Notes: generated from the letters alone by a model not told the origin. A stretch of 64,000 bases of DNA from Paenibacillus turicensis (GCF_017873435.1 NZ_JAGGKG010000017.1:1-64000), one strand, 5' to 3'; positions 19,951 through 29,083 are shown, counted from the stretch's first letter. A program made the numbers and translations.

Positions 19951-20150
19951 GGCGCTCGGGTAGAGAGTTGCTTCACTTGCTGTTAAAACTGGATTCTTTC
20001 TATTGAGCTGAAATGAGGTTAGAATCCAGTTTTAAAGGCAACCATTCCATTGTTCCGCAATCCCTCTACCCTCGCTTTGTATCTCGATGGAGTCTACCCC
20101 ATATTAAAGTCTTCATTTTAAAGTGGGGGACATAAAAAGGATCGCTCTGC
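19951..20150 (+). repeat. Structured intergenic repeat, copy E2 (tandem unit 2)
   Basis: A near-identical tandem duplicate of E1, offset by exactly 204 bases: outer helix 19958-19965 with 20064-20071, inner helix 19983-19997 with 20021-20035. The few differences sit in the apical loop and in the tail hairpin. In the tail hairpin, CC to TT leaves G-U pairs in a plus-strand RNA. Its end merges into the large terminator at 20135. Confidence 0.85.
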
Positions 20151-20197
20151 GTGAATGGAGATTGACTCCAGTCACGCAGAGCGATCCTTTTATTTTT
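20135..20197. terminator. Large bidirectional terminator between metG/E1/E2 and uppP/E3
   Basis: A stem of about 25 bp (AAAAGGATCGCTCTGCGTGA and TCACGCAGAGCGATCCTTTT, with TGGAG/CTCCA inside) around an ATTGA loop. It has A-rich sequence on the left and T-rich on the right, so it can act in both directions between convergent genes. Confidence 0.9.
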
Positions 20198-20249
20198 ACA
20201 ATTTAATATGAAACCCAAATATAATTGCTTGGTTGCTCCTAAATTATTT

Positions 20250-20398
20250 CTCCATGTAAGCGGAAAAGAAGCGAAGGTGCAGAGTGATTGTGGAGTGAGC
20301 CTTTAAAGTCCGATTGTGACCTAACCTGCAAATATCCAGACAATCGGACTTTAACAGTGAATGTAACAACTCTCTGCGCCGTAGCCTCTTTCTTTAGC
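20250..20398 (-). repeat. Structured intergenic repeat, copy E3 (inverted)
   Basis: A minus-strand copy of the same family, directly downstream of uppP in its sense direction. Outer helix: GCAGAG 20279-20284 with CTCTGC 20372-20377. Inner helix: TTAAAGTCCGATTGT 20303-20317 with its complement 20340-20354. On the minus strand the joint reads GTTGTTACATTCACTG before the TTAAA helix, and the 3' flank reads CTTCGCTTC and ends ATGGAG, as in E1 and E2. Helix sequences differ from E1 but stay complementary. Confidence 0.75.
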
Positions 20399-20429
20399 TA
20401 CAAGCCATTAATTTAATCTAATCAAACAA

Positions 20430-21239
20430 TTATAAAAACAATAAAACAACCAAGCTGACTAGAATACAGTAGAACGAAAATACTTTTAGATTACCACGAG
20501 CCATAATGTTCATAAACCACTTCAATGAGAAGTAAGTTGCGATGAGTGAGCAAATAAATGCAGCCGCATAAGGTAACATAAGCTGATTAATTTGCGGATC
20601 TTTGGCTAGATCTCCTATAGTGAGGACCATACCACCTAAGCTAATAGGAATATATAAAAAGAATGAAAATTTAAGTGCTGTTTCTTGCTTCCAGCCAAGC
20701 AGCATTGCCGCGACAATCGTCGATCCAGAGCGGCTAATGCCAGGAATTAGTGCAATGGCTTGAGTAAAGCCCACAATTAAAGTATCTCGTAATGATAGAT
20801 CCTTATCACCTTTTTTACCCCTTAAATTACGAATGATCCACAGGGCTAATGCTGTAAGGAGCAATGCGACGCCAATCGTGGTCATTCCTTTAAAAATTTC
20901 TCCAATTTTATCCTTGAATAATGTACCAAGTATGCCCGCTGGAATTGTGGCAATGATGAGATATATACCCATTTTAAAATGGGGGAGGTCACGTGCCTCT
21001 TGCTTAGCTATGTATCTAAAAAAGGATACAATTAGCTCCATTAAATCTTTACGATAAACCCAGACGATAGCAATTAATGAAGCCGTATTTACTAGTACCT
21101 CAAAGCTAAGACCTTCAATATGCATGCCAAAAATCTTTTCCATTATAATTAGGTGAGCACTTGAAGATACAGGAATTGGTTCGGTTAAACCTTGAATTAA
21201 ACCCAGAAAAGCGTATTTTATTAACTCCAGGATGTCCAA
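20430..21239 (-). CDS. uppP: Undecaprenyl-diphosphate phosphatase
   Basis: A 269-residue polytopic membrane enzyme (BacA/UppP family) that recycles undecaprenyl pyrophosphate for peptidoglycan synthesis and contributes to bacitracin resistance. The signatures [18 protein letters not shown] (E/Q-rich catalytic loop, N-terminal repeat) and [20 protein letters not shown] (second repeat, catalytic Ser/Arg) are both present. Translation starts at a TTG at 21239 with AAAGGAGAG upstream. It is convergent with metG and divergent from the znu operon. Confidence 0.97.
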   Translation of the reverse strand: MDILELIKYAFLGLIQGLTEPIPVSSSAHLIIMEKIFGMHIEGLSFEVLVNTASLIAIVWVYRKDLMELIVSFFRYIAKQEARDLPHFKMGIYLIIATIPAGILGTLFKDKIGEIFKGMTTIGVALLLTALALWIIRNLRGKKGDKDLSLRDTLIVGFTQAIALIPGISRSGSTIVAAMLLGWKQETALKFSFFLYIPISLGGMVLTIGDLAKDPQINQLMLPYAAAFICSLIATYFSLKWFMNIMARGNLKVFSFYCILVSLVVLLFL

Positions 21240-21351
21240 TTTGTTTCTCTCCTTTCATATTTTGATCTTGAACTGGACTTATCTATGTTAAGCTGTAAAA
21301 CTAGCATTTGTCAAAAATACAAATTAATTTTACTAGCCAATGTACTTAGTT

Positions 21352-21365
21352 TATACCATGGTATA
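21352..21365. promoter_or_regulatory. Perfect 14-bp palindrome TATACCATGGTATA
   Basis: It lies in the 258-bp gap between uppP and znuA, about 113 bases upstream of uppP. It is possibly an operator for uppP; no matching regulator is identified. Confidence 0.35.
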
Positions 21366-21430
21366 GTACTATTCCTGTTATTTTCCTTACATAAAGTTTA
21401 ATGAACTTACATTTTTGTCACTAAAATAGA

Positions 21431-21483
21431 TTGACATAAGCAAAACATTAACTCTATAATTCTAAATGTAATAATTACGATTA
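21431..21483 (+). promoter_or_regulatory. znuA promoter with overlapping Zur box
   Basis: TTGACA (21431-21436), 18 bases, TATAAT (21455-21460), start near 21467. The start is covered by AAATGTAATAATTACGATTA (21464-21483), which contains GTAATAATTAC and matches the Firmicute Zur consensus TCGTAATNATTACGA except at the first two bases. Zinc-loaded Zur would block transcription. Confidence 0.8.
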
Positions 21484-21497
21484 AAAGGAGATTAACG

Positions 21498-22559
21498 ATG
21501 TTGTTTAAACATAAAAAACTATCATTTGTATTACTGATGTCATTTATTTTAATTTTAGCGGGCTGTGGAACGAAAGCAAATGAAAATATTGATCCGAATA
21601 AAGTGAATGTTGTAACTAGCTTTTATCCTATTTATTTTTTTGCAAATGAAATTGGCGGCGAAGATGCTCATGTTATGAATTTATTGCCTACGGGGGTTGA
21701 ACCACATGACTGGACGCCACGCAGTCAGGATATTTTAAATACCTCAAAAGCACAGTTGTTTTTATACAATGGTGCAGGACTTGAATCATGGGTTCCTAAT
21801 TTCCTTAAAGGGATAGATTCTAAATCCACGGTGAAAACTATCGAGTTAAGCAAGGGGATTCCACTTATTTATACGAATGAGGATGATGGGCATAATCATG
21901 GGGGCAATAACAGCCACGAAGATAGCCATGATGCTAGTCATGATCATGAAAGTGAACAGGGTGAAAATCTTGCCGAGCATGGACATGAACATGGAGAAGA
22001 ACATGGAGATGAAAATGACCATGATCACGGAGATGAGCATAGTGACCCTCATACTTGGATTAGTCCTAAATCAGCAATTACAATTGCAGAAAACATTAAA
22101 AATGCCTATATTGAAGTAGATGCTAAACATAAAGCTAATTATGAGAAACGCTTTGAGGAAGTAAAAGAGAAGCTAACACAATTAGACCAAAAGTATACAG
22201 AAGCTTTGTCTAATACAAGTAAAAAGGAAATTGTAGTTTCTCATCAAGCCTTTGGATACTTAGCACGTGATTATGGCTTTACACAACATGCAATTATGGG
22301 CTTATCCCCAGAGTCAGAGCCAAAAGCACAAGATATTGTAGCTTTATCGAAGCTAGTGAAGGAAAAGAAAATTAAATATATCTTTTTTGAAGAATTGGTA
22401 TCAGATAAGTTAGCAAAAATGTTAGCGGCTGAATCAGGTGTACAAACATTAGTCTTAAATCCAGTTGAAGGCTTAACGACTGAACAGGAGAAGGCTGGAG
22501 AAAATTATTATACTTTGATGGAAAAAAACTTGGAAAACCTGTTGTTAGCGCTAAAATAA
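21498..22559 (+). CDS. znuA: Zinc ABC transporter substrate-binding lipoprotein
   Basis: A 353-residue cluster A-I solute-binding protein. The signal peptide ends in a lipobox (LAGCG), so it is anchored to the outer face of the membrane. Zn ligands expected in the family are visible in GVEPHDWTP, DPHTWISP and VVSHQAFGYLARDYG. A long His/Asp/Glu-rich loop (about residues 130-190, with HNHGG, HEDSHDASHDH and HGHEHGEEHGD) is diagnostic of ZnuA/AdcA zinc scavengers. It is the first gene of znuACB, under a Zur-box promoter. Confidence 0.95.
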   Translation: MLFKHKKLSFVLLMSFILILAGCGTKANENIDPNKVNVVTSFYPIYFFANEIGGEDAHVMNLLPTGVEPHDWTPRSQDILNTSKAQLFLYNGAGLESWVPNFLKGIDSKSTVKTIELSKGIPLIYTNEDDGHNHGGNNSHEDSHDASHDHESEQGENLAEHGHEHGEEHGDENDHDHGDEHSDPHTWISPKSAITIAENIKNAYIEVDAKHKANYEKRFEEVKEKLTQLDQKYTEALSNTSKKEIVVSHQAFGYLARDYGFTQHAIMGLSPESEPKAQDIVALSKLVKEKKIKYIFFEELVSDKLAKMLAAESGVQTLVLNPVEGLTTEQEKAGENYYTLMEKNLENLLLALK

Positions 22560-22645
22560 AAATATAGATATACGTAGGTTATAGTAAGTTTAGTGAGTTT
22601 TGTGAGTTTAGTGAGTTACAGAAAGTTATAGATGGAAGGGTAACG

Positions 22646-23413
22646 ATGATGAAAATAAAAGACATGGCTTCTGAGGTGTATTGTGAAGATCATGATCATG
22701 TCATTGAATTACAAAATATACATTTCTCTTATCAGGATCAAAAGGTAATTTCTGATTTTAGCTTTGCAGTTAAAAAGAGAGATTTTGTAGGCGTGATTGG
22801 TTCAAATGGTGCCGGTAAAACCACTTTATTAAAAATGATGGTGGGATTGCTTCGTCCAACGGAAGGAAATATTAAATTATTTGGTCAGCCGATTCAAAAG
22901 TTTCGGGACTGGGAACGTATAGGTTATGTACCGCAAAAAAATAACTTTAATCCTTTATTCCCAGCTACTGTTCGGGAAGTGGTGTTATCAGGGTTATACA
23001 ATAACAAGAAATTGTTTAGAAGAATTAATTCGATGGAACAAAAGAAATGCCAAGATGCGATGGAGGTAATGTCGATTACAGACATTGCGAACAAGCGCAT
23101 TGGTCAATTATCAGGGGGACAGCAACAACGAGTGTTTTTGGCAAGAGCGTTAATTAATCACCCTGAATTGCTCATTTTAGATGAGCCGACAGTGGGGATT
23201 GATGCAGAGACACAACATGATTTCTTTGAACTCATTTTTCATATGCATAAGCACCATAATATGACCTTTTTAATGGTTTCACATGATATTGATATGGTGG
23301 AGGATTATTTAGGTCAAGAGCCTGTAGATAAGTGTGGAGCCATTCGCTTCCATGTTAGACATTCACATGAACAAGATTGTTTAATTCCTGATTTGCAGCA
23401 TTCAATTGAGTAA
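22646..23413 (+). CDS. znuC: Zinc ABC transporter ATP-binding protein
   Basis: A 255-residue ATPase of the metal ABC family. The Walker A is GSNGAGKTTLL, the signature is LSGGQQQRVFLARAL and the Walker B is LLILDEPTVGID, with the H-loop in SHDID. The C-terminal tail contains additional histidines (FHVRHSHEQD). It lies between znuA and znuB on the same strand. Two ATGs (22646 and 22649) follow GGAAGGG and either could be used. Confidence 0.95.
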   Translation: MMKIKDMASEVYCEDHDHVIELQNIHFSYQDQKVISDFSFAVKKRDFVGVIGSNGAGKTTLLKMMVGLLRPTEGNIKLFGQPIQKFRDWERIGYVPQKNNFNPLFPATVREVVLSGLYNNKKLFRRINSMEQKKCQDAMEVMSITDIANKRIGQLSGGQQQRVFLARALINHPELLILDEPTVGIDAETQHDFFELIFHMHKHHNMTFLMVSHDIDMVEDYLGQEPVDKCGAIRFHVRHSHEQDCLIPDLQHSIE

Positions 23414-23484
23414 AGTTGAGACAGCGGGCTGGGATAGTTGTATATAAAGATTAGCAGGATCAAGGATTGAGGGAGATGTAGGGA

Positions 23485-24288
23485 GTGGAAATTTTAACAG
23501 CGGAATTTTTTCAACGCGCGCTAGCAGGTGGGATATTAATTGGATTAACAGCTCCTTTGATTGGTATTTTCCTTGTATTACGAAGATTATCGATGATTGG
23601 TGATACCCTCGCTCACGTAACGATTGCAGGTGTGGGCTTAGGTTTATTAATTGGAATGTATCCAATCGCTGCAGGATTAATATTTGCTATTATTGCTTCA
23701 TTTGCAATTGAAAAGCTGAGGAAGGCTTATAAAGGTTATGCGGAATTATCTATTGCTGTCATCATGTCAGGTGGGGTTGCATTAGCCTCTCTATTTTTTA
23801 CATTAAATAACGGAATCAATACCGATATAAATAGTTATTTATTTGGCAGTATCTATACGCTGGAAAATACAGACCTGTACGTTGTTGGCGTTGTTACGTT
23901 ATTAGTGGTTGCTGTCATTTCCATATTTTTCAAGGAGCTTTTCTTATTATCCTTTGAGGAAGATGCGGCGGCGGTAAGTGGACTCCCTGTAAAGTTTTTA
24001 AATATGCTTATTACAGTGATGACTGCTTTTGTGATTAGTACCGCAATTAAATTTGTAGGAGCGTTGCTGGTTTCTGCATTACTAACGATTCCTGCGGCAT
24101 GTAGTTTACTTATTGCTAGAAGCTTCAAAAGCTCAGTTGTTTTTTCCGTCATTATTTCAGAAATCGCGGTAGTAGCAGGTTTACTTGTAGCTGGAATTTT
24201 AAATTTAGCTCCAGGTGCAACAATTGTATTATTGCTCATTTGTATGCTTATACTCACTTTATTAGGAAAACGCAGTTTGCGAGTATAA
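23485..24288 (+). CDS. znuB: Zinc ABC transporter permease
   Basis: A 267-residue integral membrane permease of the ABC-3 family with about eight membrane segments and the cytoplasmic coupling motif RRLSMIGDTLAHVTIAGVGLGLL. It forms the channel for the ZnuA-delivered metal. Translation starts at a GTG with GGGAG nine bases upstream. It is the last gene of the znu operon. Confidence 0.95.
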   Translation: MEILTAEFFQRALAGGILIGLTAPLIGIFLVLRRLSMIGDTLAHVTIAGVGLGLLIGMYPIAAGLIFAIIASFAIEKLRKAYKGYAELSIAVIMSGGVALASLFFTLNNGINTDINSYLFGSIYTLENTDLYVVGVVTLLVVAVISIFFKELFLLSFEEDAAAVSGLPVKFLNMLITVMTAFVISTAIKFVGALLVSALLTIPAACSLLIARSFKSSVVFSVIISEIAVVAGLLVAGILNLAPGATIVLLLICMLILTLLGKRSLRV

Positions 24289-24438
24289 CGAAGATGAGCA
24301 AAAATGTTGTTTGTGCACATCTGCACTTGCCAACGGACGAGTTAAACATGTATCATTAAAATAGATTGTGTAAAGCTAACTGAAGCTAGCCTTACTGCAA
24401 AAGGTATTGTTAACTCATGGAAAAGAGGTTGTCGAAGT

Positions 24439-24864
24439 ATGCCAACGCCTAGTATGGAGGATTATTTGGAGCGTATCTATAAGCTCATTGATGAGAAAGG
24501 ATACGCGAGAGTCTCCGATATTGCGGAGGGCTTGGAAGTTCATCCTTCATCCGTTACCAAGATGATTCAAAAATTGGACAAGGATGAATATTTGATTTAT
24601 GAGAAATATCGAGGGTTGGTGTTAACAAACAAGGGGAAGAAGATTGGTAAGCGACTTGTGGATCGACATCAGCTACTTGAAGAGTTTTTAGAGATGATTG
24701 GTGTAAATGAACAAAATATTTATAAAGATGTAGAAGGCATTGAGCACCATCTGAGCTGGGATTCTATTACTCGTATTTCTACACTTGTTGAATACTTTAA
24801 GCGTGATCAGACAAGAGTTCAAGATCTTGAGCGTGTACACGAAGAGATTTTGGCTGAATCATAG
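24439..24864 (+). CDS. mntR: Manganese-responsive regulator MntR (DtxR family)
   Basis: A 141-residue protein with near full-length similarity to Bacillus Mnt[45 protein letters not shown] and [13 protein letters not shown]. The Mn ligands of the family (the Asp of MEDY, the Glu/His set of [10 protein letters not shown]) are present. It represses or activates manganese transporters. It stands after znuB but 150 bases apart, so it probably has its own promoter. Confidence 0.96.
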   Translation: MPTPSMEDYLERIYKLIDEKGYARVSDIAEGLEVHPSSVTKMIQKLDKDEYLIYEKYRGLVLTNKGKKIGKRLVDRHQLLEEFLEMIGVNEQNIYKDVEGIEHHLSWDSITRISTLVEYFKRDQTRVQDLERVHEEILAES

Positions 24865-24868
24865 AGGT

Positions 24869-24906
24869 AAAGCATCTGCTGCTTTTTTAGGGTAGGTGCT
24901 TTTTTT
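24869..24906 (+). terminator. Rho-independent terminator of mntR
   Basis: An AAAGCATC / GGTGCTTT stem with G-U and internal mismatches, followed by T6. Confidence 0.7.
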
Positions 24907-24998
24907 CTTTTTCTATATATTTGTTAGCAAAAGCGCAACTCTTAGTGGGTGACAAGCGTTTACTATATATAGCATAACTTTAGGAACGGAGGAAAAAG

Positions 24999-26630
24999 AT
25001 GAGAGTAAAAAAGTGGTTGGTGCCTTTGCTAGCCTTTATTATGGTGTGGCAAGCTGCAGCAACAGTGCAAGCAAGCTCCAATAAAGAGATCCAAATCTTT
25101 TTGGACGGCAAATCTTTAGTAAGTGATACAGCTCCTTATATTAAGCCAGCAGAGAAAATAACGATGGTGCCTGCACGTATTATCTCTGAGGGAATTGGTG
25201 CAACAATTACCCCTACGAACAAAAATATTACGATACAAAAGGATAGTAATATCATTGTTTTAACACCTAAGGCTAACACAGCTGTAGTGAATGGGAAAGA
25301 AGTTGCCTTAGATGTATCGGTTGAATTTGTGAATGGCCGTACGATGCTTCCGCTTCGTTTTGTAAGTGAAGAGCTGGGTCTTGAAGTGGCATGGAATGGA
25401 AATGATAAAATAATTACGTTAACCTCTAATGTAGGAGGAAATGATGGACAAAACAATAGTGGAAATGGAAGTCAAACCAAACCTCCAGCTACTGTGTCAG
25501 GAGTTAAGCCGGTAAGTGAAGTAGGTGTGCGGGGCGTGTGGATTTCCACAGTCTTTAATATTGATTGGCCTAGCCAAGCTGCTAGCGGTAATGAAGAGAA
25601 GCAAAAAAATGAATATATCGCACTACTAGACAAGCTAGCTCAAAGTGGTATAAATACAGTATTTGTCCAAGTTAGACCTTCGGCAGACAGCATTTATCCT
25701 TCAACTATTGTTCCATGGTCAAATGTGTTAACAGGTACACCAGGGAAAGATCCTGGCTATGATCCTTTACAATTTATTATTGATGAGACACATAAGCGTG
25801 GAATGGAGTTTCATGCTTGGTTTAACCCATTTAGAGCAAGTACAGGTAGTGATACTAGTAAGTTAACTAATGATCATGTAGTGAACGCACATCCAGAGTG
25901 GATTGTTAAATATGGGGGTAAGTCTTATATTAACCCAGGTATTCCTGAAGCAAGACAACATATTATAGAAGCAGTGATGGAAGTTGTTAACAACTACAAT
26001 ATTGATGGTGTGCATATGGACGATTACTTTTATCCGTCAGGCGAAACAAAAAGTAATACGTTTGGGGATGATAGCACCTATGCAATGTATAATGATAAAA
26101 ATATAAGAAATAAGGGCGATTGGCGTAGAGATAACATCAGTACGTTTGTACAGCAGCTTGGACAAAAAATTCATGCTGTAAAACCTTCGATATCTTATGG
26201 TGTGAGTCCATTTGGTGTATGGCGCAACAAGGCAAGTGACCCACTTGGTTCTGATACAAAAGCAGGCATGTCGGCTTACGATAGCACGTATGCAGATGTC
26301 CGTTTATGGATTAAAAATGAGTGGATTGATTATGTGATCCCTCAAGTTTATTGGAGTTTATCACGTAGTGAGGTTCGTTATGATGTAATCACAAATTGGT
26401 GGGCAGATCAAGTGAAGGGAACCAATGTGAAGCTGTATATTGGTCATGCAGCTTATAAGCTCGGTACACCAGAGATTGGCTGGAACACAGCTCAAGAAAT
26501 TATTAATGAGTTGTATTATAATGAACGATTGCCTGAGGTTAAAGGTAGTGTGTTTTTTAGTGCAAAGGATTTAATGAGAAACACGCTAGGACTTCTTCCG
26601 TTGTTACAGTCTTATTATGAAAGTAAATAA
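24999..26630 (+). CDS. Exported GH10-like (DUF187/GHL10) glycosidase-type protein with stalk domain
   Basis: A 543-residue secreted protein. The signal peptide MRVKKWLVPLLAFIMVWQ ends near ...VQAS. Residues about 30-140 form a copper-amine-oxidase N-terminal type stalk domain (MVPARIISEGIGATIT, GRTMLPLRFVSEELGLEVAW). A Gly/Asn/Ser linker follows. Residues about 175-480 form the GHL10 TIM barrel (VRGVWISTVFNIDWPSQ, EFHAWFNPFRAST, NIDGVHMDDYFYP). YngK-like members are thought to act on cell-wall or extracellular glycans. The acidic pair in HMDDYFYP is at the expected catalytic strand end; activity is inferred. Confidence 0.88.
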   Translation: MRVKKWLVPLLAFIMVWQAAATVQASSNKEIQIFLDGKSLVSDTAPYIKPAEKITMVPARIISEGIGATITPTNKNITIQKDSNIIVLTPKANTAVVNGKEVALDVSVEFVNGRTMLPLRFVSEELGLEVAWNGNDKIITLTSNVGGNDGQNNSGNGSQTKPPATVSGVKPVSEVGVRGVWISTVFNIDWPSQAASGNEEKQKNEYIALLDKLAQSGINTVFVQVRPSADSIYPSTIVPWSNVLTGTPGKDPGYDPLQFIIDETHKRGMEFHAWFNPFRASTGSDTSKLTNDHVVNAHPEWIVKYGGKSYINPGIPEARQHIIEAVMEVVNNYNIDGVHMDDYFYPSGETKSNTFGDDSTYAMYNDKNIRNKGDWRRDNISTFVQQLGQKIHAVKPSISYGVSPFGVWRNKASDPLGSDTKAGMSAYDSTYADVRLWIKNEWIDYVIPQVYWSLSRSEVRYDVITNWWADQVKGTNVKLYIGHAAYKLGTPEIGWNTAQEIINELYYNERLPEVKGSVFFSAKDLMRNTLGLLPLLQSYYESK

Positions 26631-26649
26631 ATAAGAAAAGCGAATAGGT

Positions 26650-26709
26650 ACAGCCCCCATTCTCATACATAAGAGTAAAGACTTCTATGTGTAGATGGGG
26701 GCTGTTTAA
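26650..26709 (+). terminator. Terminator hairpin directly before the patatin gene
   Basis: An 11-bp stem (ACAGCCCCCAT / ATGGGGGCTGT) with a second inner stem (ATACATA / TATGTGT) and a short T run. The 3' arm ends eight bases before the patatin start codon, so the hairpin also occupies the place of its ribosome site. Confidence 0.75.
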
Positions 26710-26712
26710 TTT

Positions 26713-27684
26713 ATGCTCATCAATGGTGTGTTTGAAGGTGGAGGCGTTAAAGGCATCTCTTTAGCTGGTGCTGTACATTCCGCTGAAAAGTTTGGATTTG
26801 AATTCCACCGTGTTGCAGGGACATCCTCAGGCTCGATTGTTGCGGCTTTGATCGCTGCAGGATATAACGCTGAAGAAATGAAAGAAATTATATTAACGAC
26901 GTCATTCACTACCTTTTTGAAGAGAGCGCCGATTTTTAATACGTCTGTGATTGGTCCTGCTCTACGTGTACTATTAAAGTCCGGTTTATATTCAGGGGAA
27001 GCCTTGGAGGAATGGATTCGTCAAACGTTAAAAGCGAAAGGTATTCGCACATTTGGAGATTTAGAGAAAGGAAAGCTACGAATTATTGCTTCTGATATTA
27101 CAAATGGCAGAATTTTGGTGCTTCCCGATGATTTAAAACGTTTTGGCATGAATACGGAAACATTTGAAGTAGCTAGAGCCGTAAGAATGAGCTGTAGCAT
27201 TCCTTATTTTTTTGATCCTGTACGCTTGCGATTGCCATTAAAGTATACGAAAGGGAAATCTTTTTCATCCCAGTTTTTATACGTCGTTGATGGCGGTTTG
27301 CTTAGTAATTTCCCATTGTGGTTGTTTGATCAGGATGGGGATATTAAAGGTGCGGGAAAACCAATTCCTACTGTGGGTTTTCAAATGGTTGGTAAAAATG
27401 CTAACCAGCCACATATTATTAAAGGTCCATTTAGTATGCTGCAAGCGATCGTCGAAACGATGTTGTCTGCACATGATGAGCGTTATATTGAACAATATAA
27501 TCGTTATCGTACAATTAAAATTCCTACGTTAGGTGTGAGCACAACTCAATTTGATATTGATCAAGAGGAAAGCTTGCTATTGTATGAGTCAGGAATTATT
27601 GCAGGTGAGAACTTCTTTGAAGAATGGAATACGAAGTTTTATGAGGAGCAATTTATGAAGTATCAGAAAGAAAGAAGAAAATAA
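26713..27684 (+). CDS. Patatin-like phospholipase family protein
   Basis: A 323-residue serine acyl hydrolase. It has the oxyanion loop GGGVKG at residues 9-14, the nucleophile elbow GTSSGS (GxSxG) at about residue 37, and the catalytic Asp in VVDGGLLSNFP (DGG motif). YlbK/RssA-type bacterial patatins act on membrane lipids from the cytoplasm. No secretion signal is seen. The only purine-rich sequence before the ATG is in the hairpin 26650-26705, so translation may be structure-limited. Confidence 0.92.
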   Translation: MLINGVFEGGGVKGISLAGAVHSAEKFGFEFHRVAGTSSGSIVAALIAAGYNAEEMKEIILTTSFTTFLKRAPIFNTSVIGPALRVLLKSGLYSGEALEEWIRQTLKAKGIRTFGDLEKGKLRIIASDITNGRILVLPDDLKRFGMNTETFEVARAVRMSCSIPYFFDPVRLRLPLKYTKGKSFSSQFLYVVDGGLLSNFPLWLFDQDGDIKGAGKPIPTVGFQMVGKNANQPHIIKGPFSMLQAIVETMLSAHDERYIEQYNRYRTIKIPTLGVSTTQFDIDQEESLLLYESGIIAGENFFEEWNTKFYEEQFMKYQKERRK

Positions 27685-27723
27685 AAAATGATGCTGAGAG
27701 GTTGCACTCCAGCATCATTTTTT
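27685..27723. terminator. Bidirectional terminator
   Basis: A perfect 12-bp stem (AAAATGATGCTG / CAGCATCATTTT) with a 13-nt loop. It has an A run before and a T run after, between convergent genes. Confidence 0.9.
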
Positions 27724-27750
27724 ATTTAAATTCACGTCATGATTGTTGTA

Positions 27751-28071
27751 TTAATGATATTTAGGATGGTCTCCATCCTTACCCTTTTGTCCTTCAATTA
27801 CCTGAAAAGGATAGTGCTTACGTCTGTCCCCAGAAGGCCGTGATTGATTTGCAACTTTAGCCATGGTACGAGCAGAAGGCTTCACTTTAGGCGTCTTGCG
27901 CTGTTTGAATTTATTAGGAGGAAATTTATACAGTAGCCACACACCACCAATTACGATGAGGGGGGGCAGCAAACGCATCCAATTGATCCCGTTTTTATCA
28001 ATAAAAGTGCTAAGTAAACCTATAGCTGCAAGGCTAATTGCAGTCCAAAATATGATACGCCCTTTTCTCAT
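27751..28071 (-). CDS. Small membrane protein downstream of yqhQ (YqhP-like position)
   Basis: A 106-residue protein with two closely spaced membrane segments (residues about 6-24 and 32-49) and a long basic cytoplasmic-type tail (KFKQRKTPKVKPSARTMAKVANQSRPSGDRRK). I do not recognise a domain. It follows yqhQ by seven bases on the same strand. In B. subtilis yqhP lies beside yqhQ, so it is a positional counterpart at best. The ribosome site AAAGGA overlaps the yqhQ stop region, supporting translational coupling. Confidence 0.6.
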   Translation of the reverse strand: MRKGRIIFWTAISLAAIGLLSTFIDKNGINWMRLLPPLIVIGGVWLLYKFPPNKFKQRKTPKVKPSARTMAKVANQSRPSGDRRKHYPFQVIEGQKGKDGDHPKYH

Positions 28072-28078
28072 GCTTGTC

Positions 28079-29083
28079 TCATCCTTTCACAGGGTCCAAA
28101 GAAGAATGCTCTACTGAAGAGCTTGCAGGTTCTAAAGCTAATCCTTTCTCAATCATTTCATCTACTTCTCTCATCCGATTAAAAGAGGCAATGGACACTT
28201 CAACTTGCTCATCGTTAGGTTCTTTTGTTGTAAGAAGCTGTAACCACAGACCTGGGTAGCCAAGAAATCGAAGTACAGGAATGTCACGAACTGAATTCGT
28301 AAATCTAAGTAATTCAAAGGAAACTCCAATGACTACAGGTAATAATAATAAACGAATGTACATACGTTCCCATACATTATCCCATGTAAATAAGGAATAA
28401 ATGATCACACCAACTATTACCGTTAAAATAATAAAGCTACTACCGCAACGATAATGCAGTCGGCTATATTTCTGTACATTTGCAGGTGTTAACTCCTCAC
28501 CCGCTTCATAAGCACTAATTACCTTATGCTCAGCACCATGGTATTGAAATAGGCGCTTGACGACAGGCGTTTGGGATATCGCCCATAAATAGATTAGCAA
28601 TAAAAAGATTTTTATAATGCCTTCAACTAAGGTATGCAAAACGTAACCTTGAAATGCGTGCTGAAATAAATATTGCTCCAGTACAGCAGGTACTAATGTA
28701 AAAATAATTTTACCCATTATAAAGGAAAGAATACCAACAATCGCAACACCAACGATCATGGTCAAAGAAAGCTTAGAATCCTCTTTTTCCTTTTGTTTAG
28801 CAAATTCCTCAGGTGTAGTCTCATCCTCAGCCATTGCCTCAGCAGAGTAGTTTAAATGCTTTGAACCTTTGGCGCTGGAATCAATGATACTTACTATGCC
28901 ACGTATTAACGGGATTTTACGAAGCTTTTGTACCCATGGCTTATCATTTTTTGGAACTTCTAAAAATGTAATTTCTCCGCTTTTACGACGAACGGCAGTT
29001 ACATTAACATGTTTGCCACCAAACATAACGCCTTCCATCACTGCTTGGCCACCATAAATATTAGGCCTTATTTCTTGAGGCAA
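28079..29083 (-). CDS. yqhQ: YqhQ family membrane protein (DUF1385)
   Basis: A 334-residue DUF1385 protein: the N-terminal GGQAVMEGVMFGGKHVNVTAVRRKSG is the family hallmark, followed by about four to five membrane segments and the conserved FQYHGAEHKVISAYEAGEELT and RLHYRCGSSFIIL stretches. Translation starts at TTG (29083), with GGGAAGGTG upstream. Function unknown; the gene is conserved in Firmicutes next to yqhR, pepP and efp, as here. The C-terminal tail after about residue 300 is variable and cytoplasmic-like. Confidence 0.93.
   Translation of the reverse strand: MPQEIRPNIYGGQAVMEGVMFGGKHVNVTAVRRKSGEITFLEVPKNDKPWVQKLRKIPLIRGIVSIIDSSAKGSKHLNYSAEAMAEDETTPEEFAKQKEKEDSKLSLTMIVGVAIVGILSFIMGKIIFTLVPAVLEQYLFQHAFQGYVLHTLVEGIIKIFLLLIYLWAISQTPVVKRLFQYHGAEHKVISAYEAGEELTPANVQKYSRLHYRCGSSFIILTVIVGVIIYSLFTWDNVWERMYIRLLLLPVVIGVSFELLRFTNSVRDIPVLRFLGYPGLWLQLLTTKEPNDEQVEVSIASFNRMREVDEMIEKGLALEPASSSVEHSSLDPVKG

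Noticed and set aside
19809..20006. 65-codon open frame in the repeat region
   Set aside because: It runs through both arms of the E1 helices and into E2, has no ribosome site, and is explained by the structured repeats.
19747..20398. Possible CRISPR array or transposon from the repeated units
   Set aside because: Only two tandem units of 204 bases with no short repeat-spacer periodicity, no cas genes, and no transposase frame inside or nearby.
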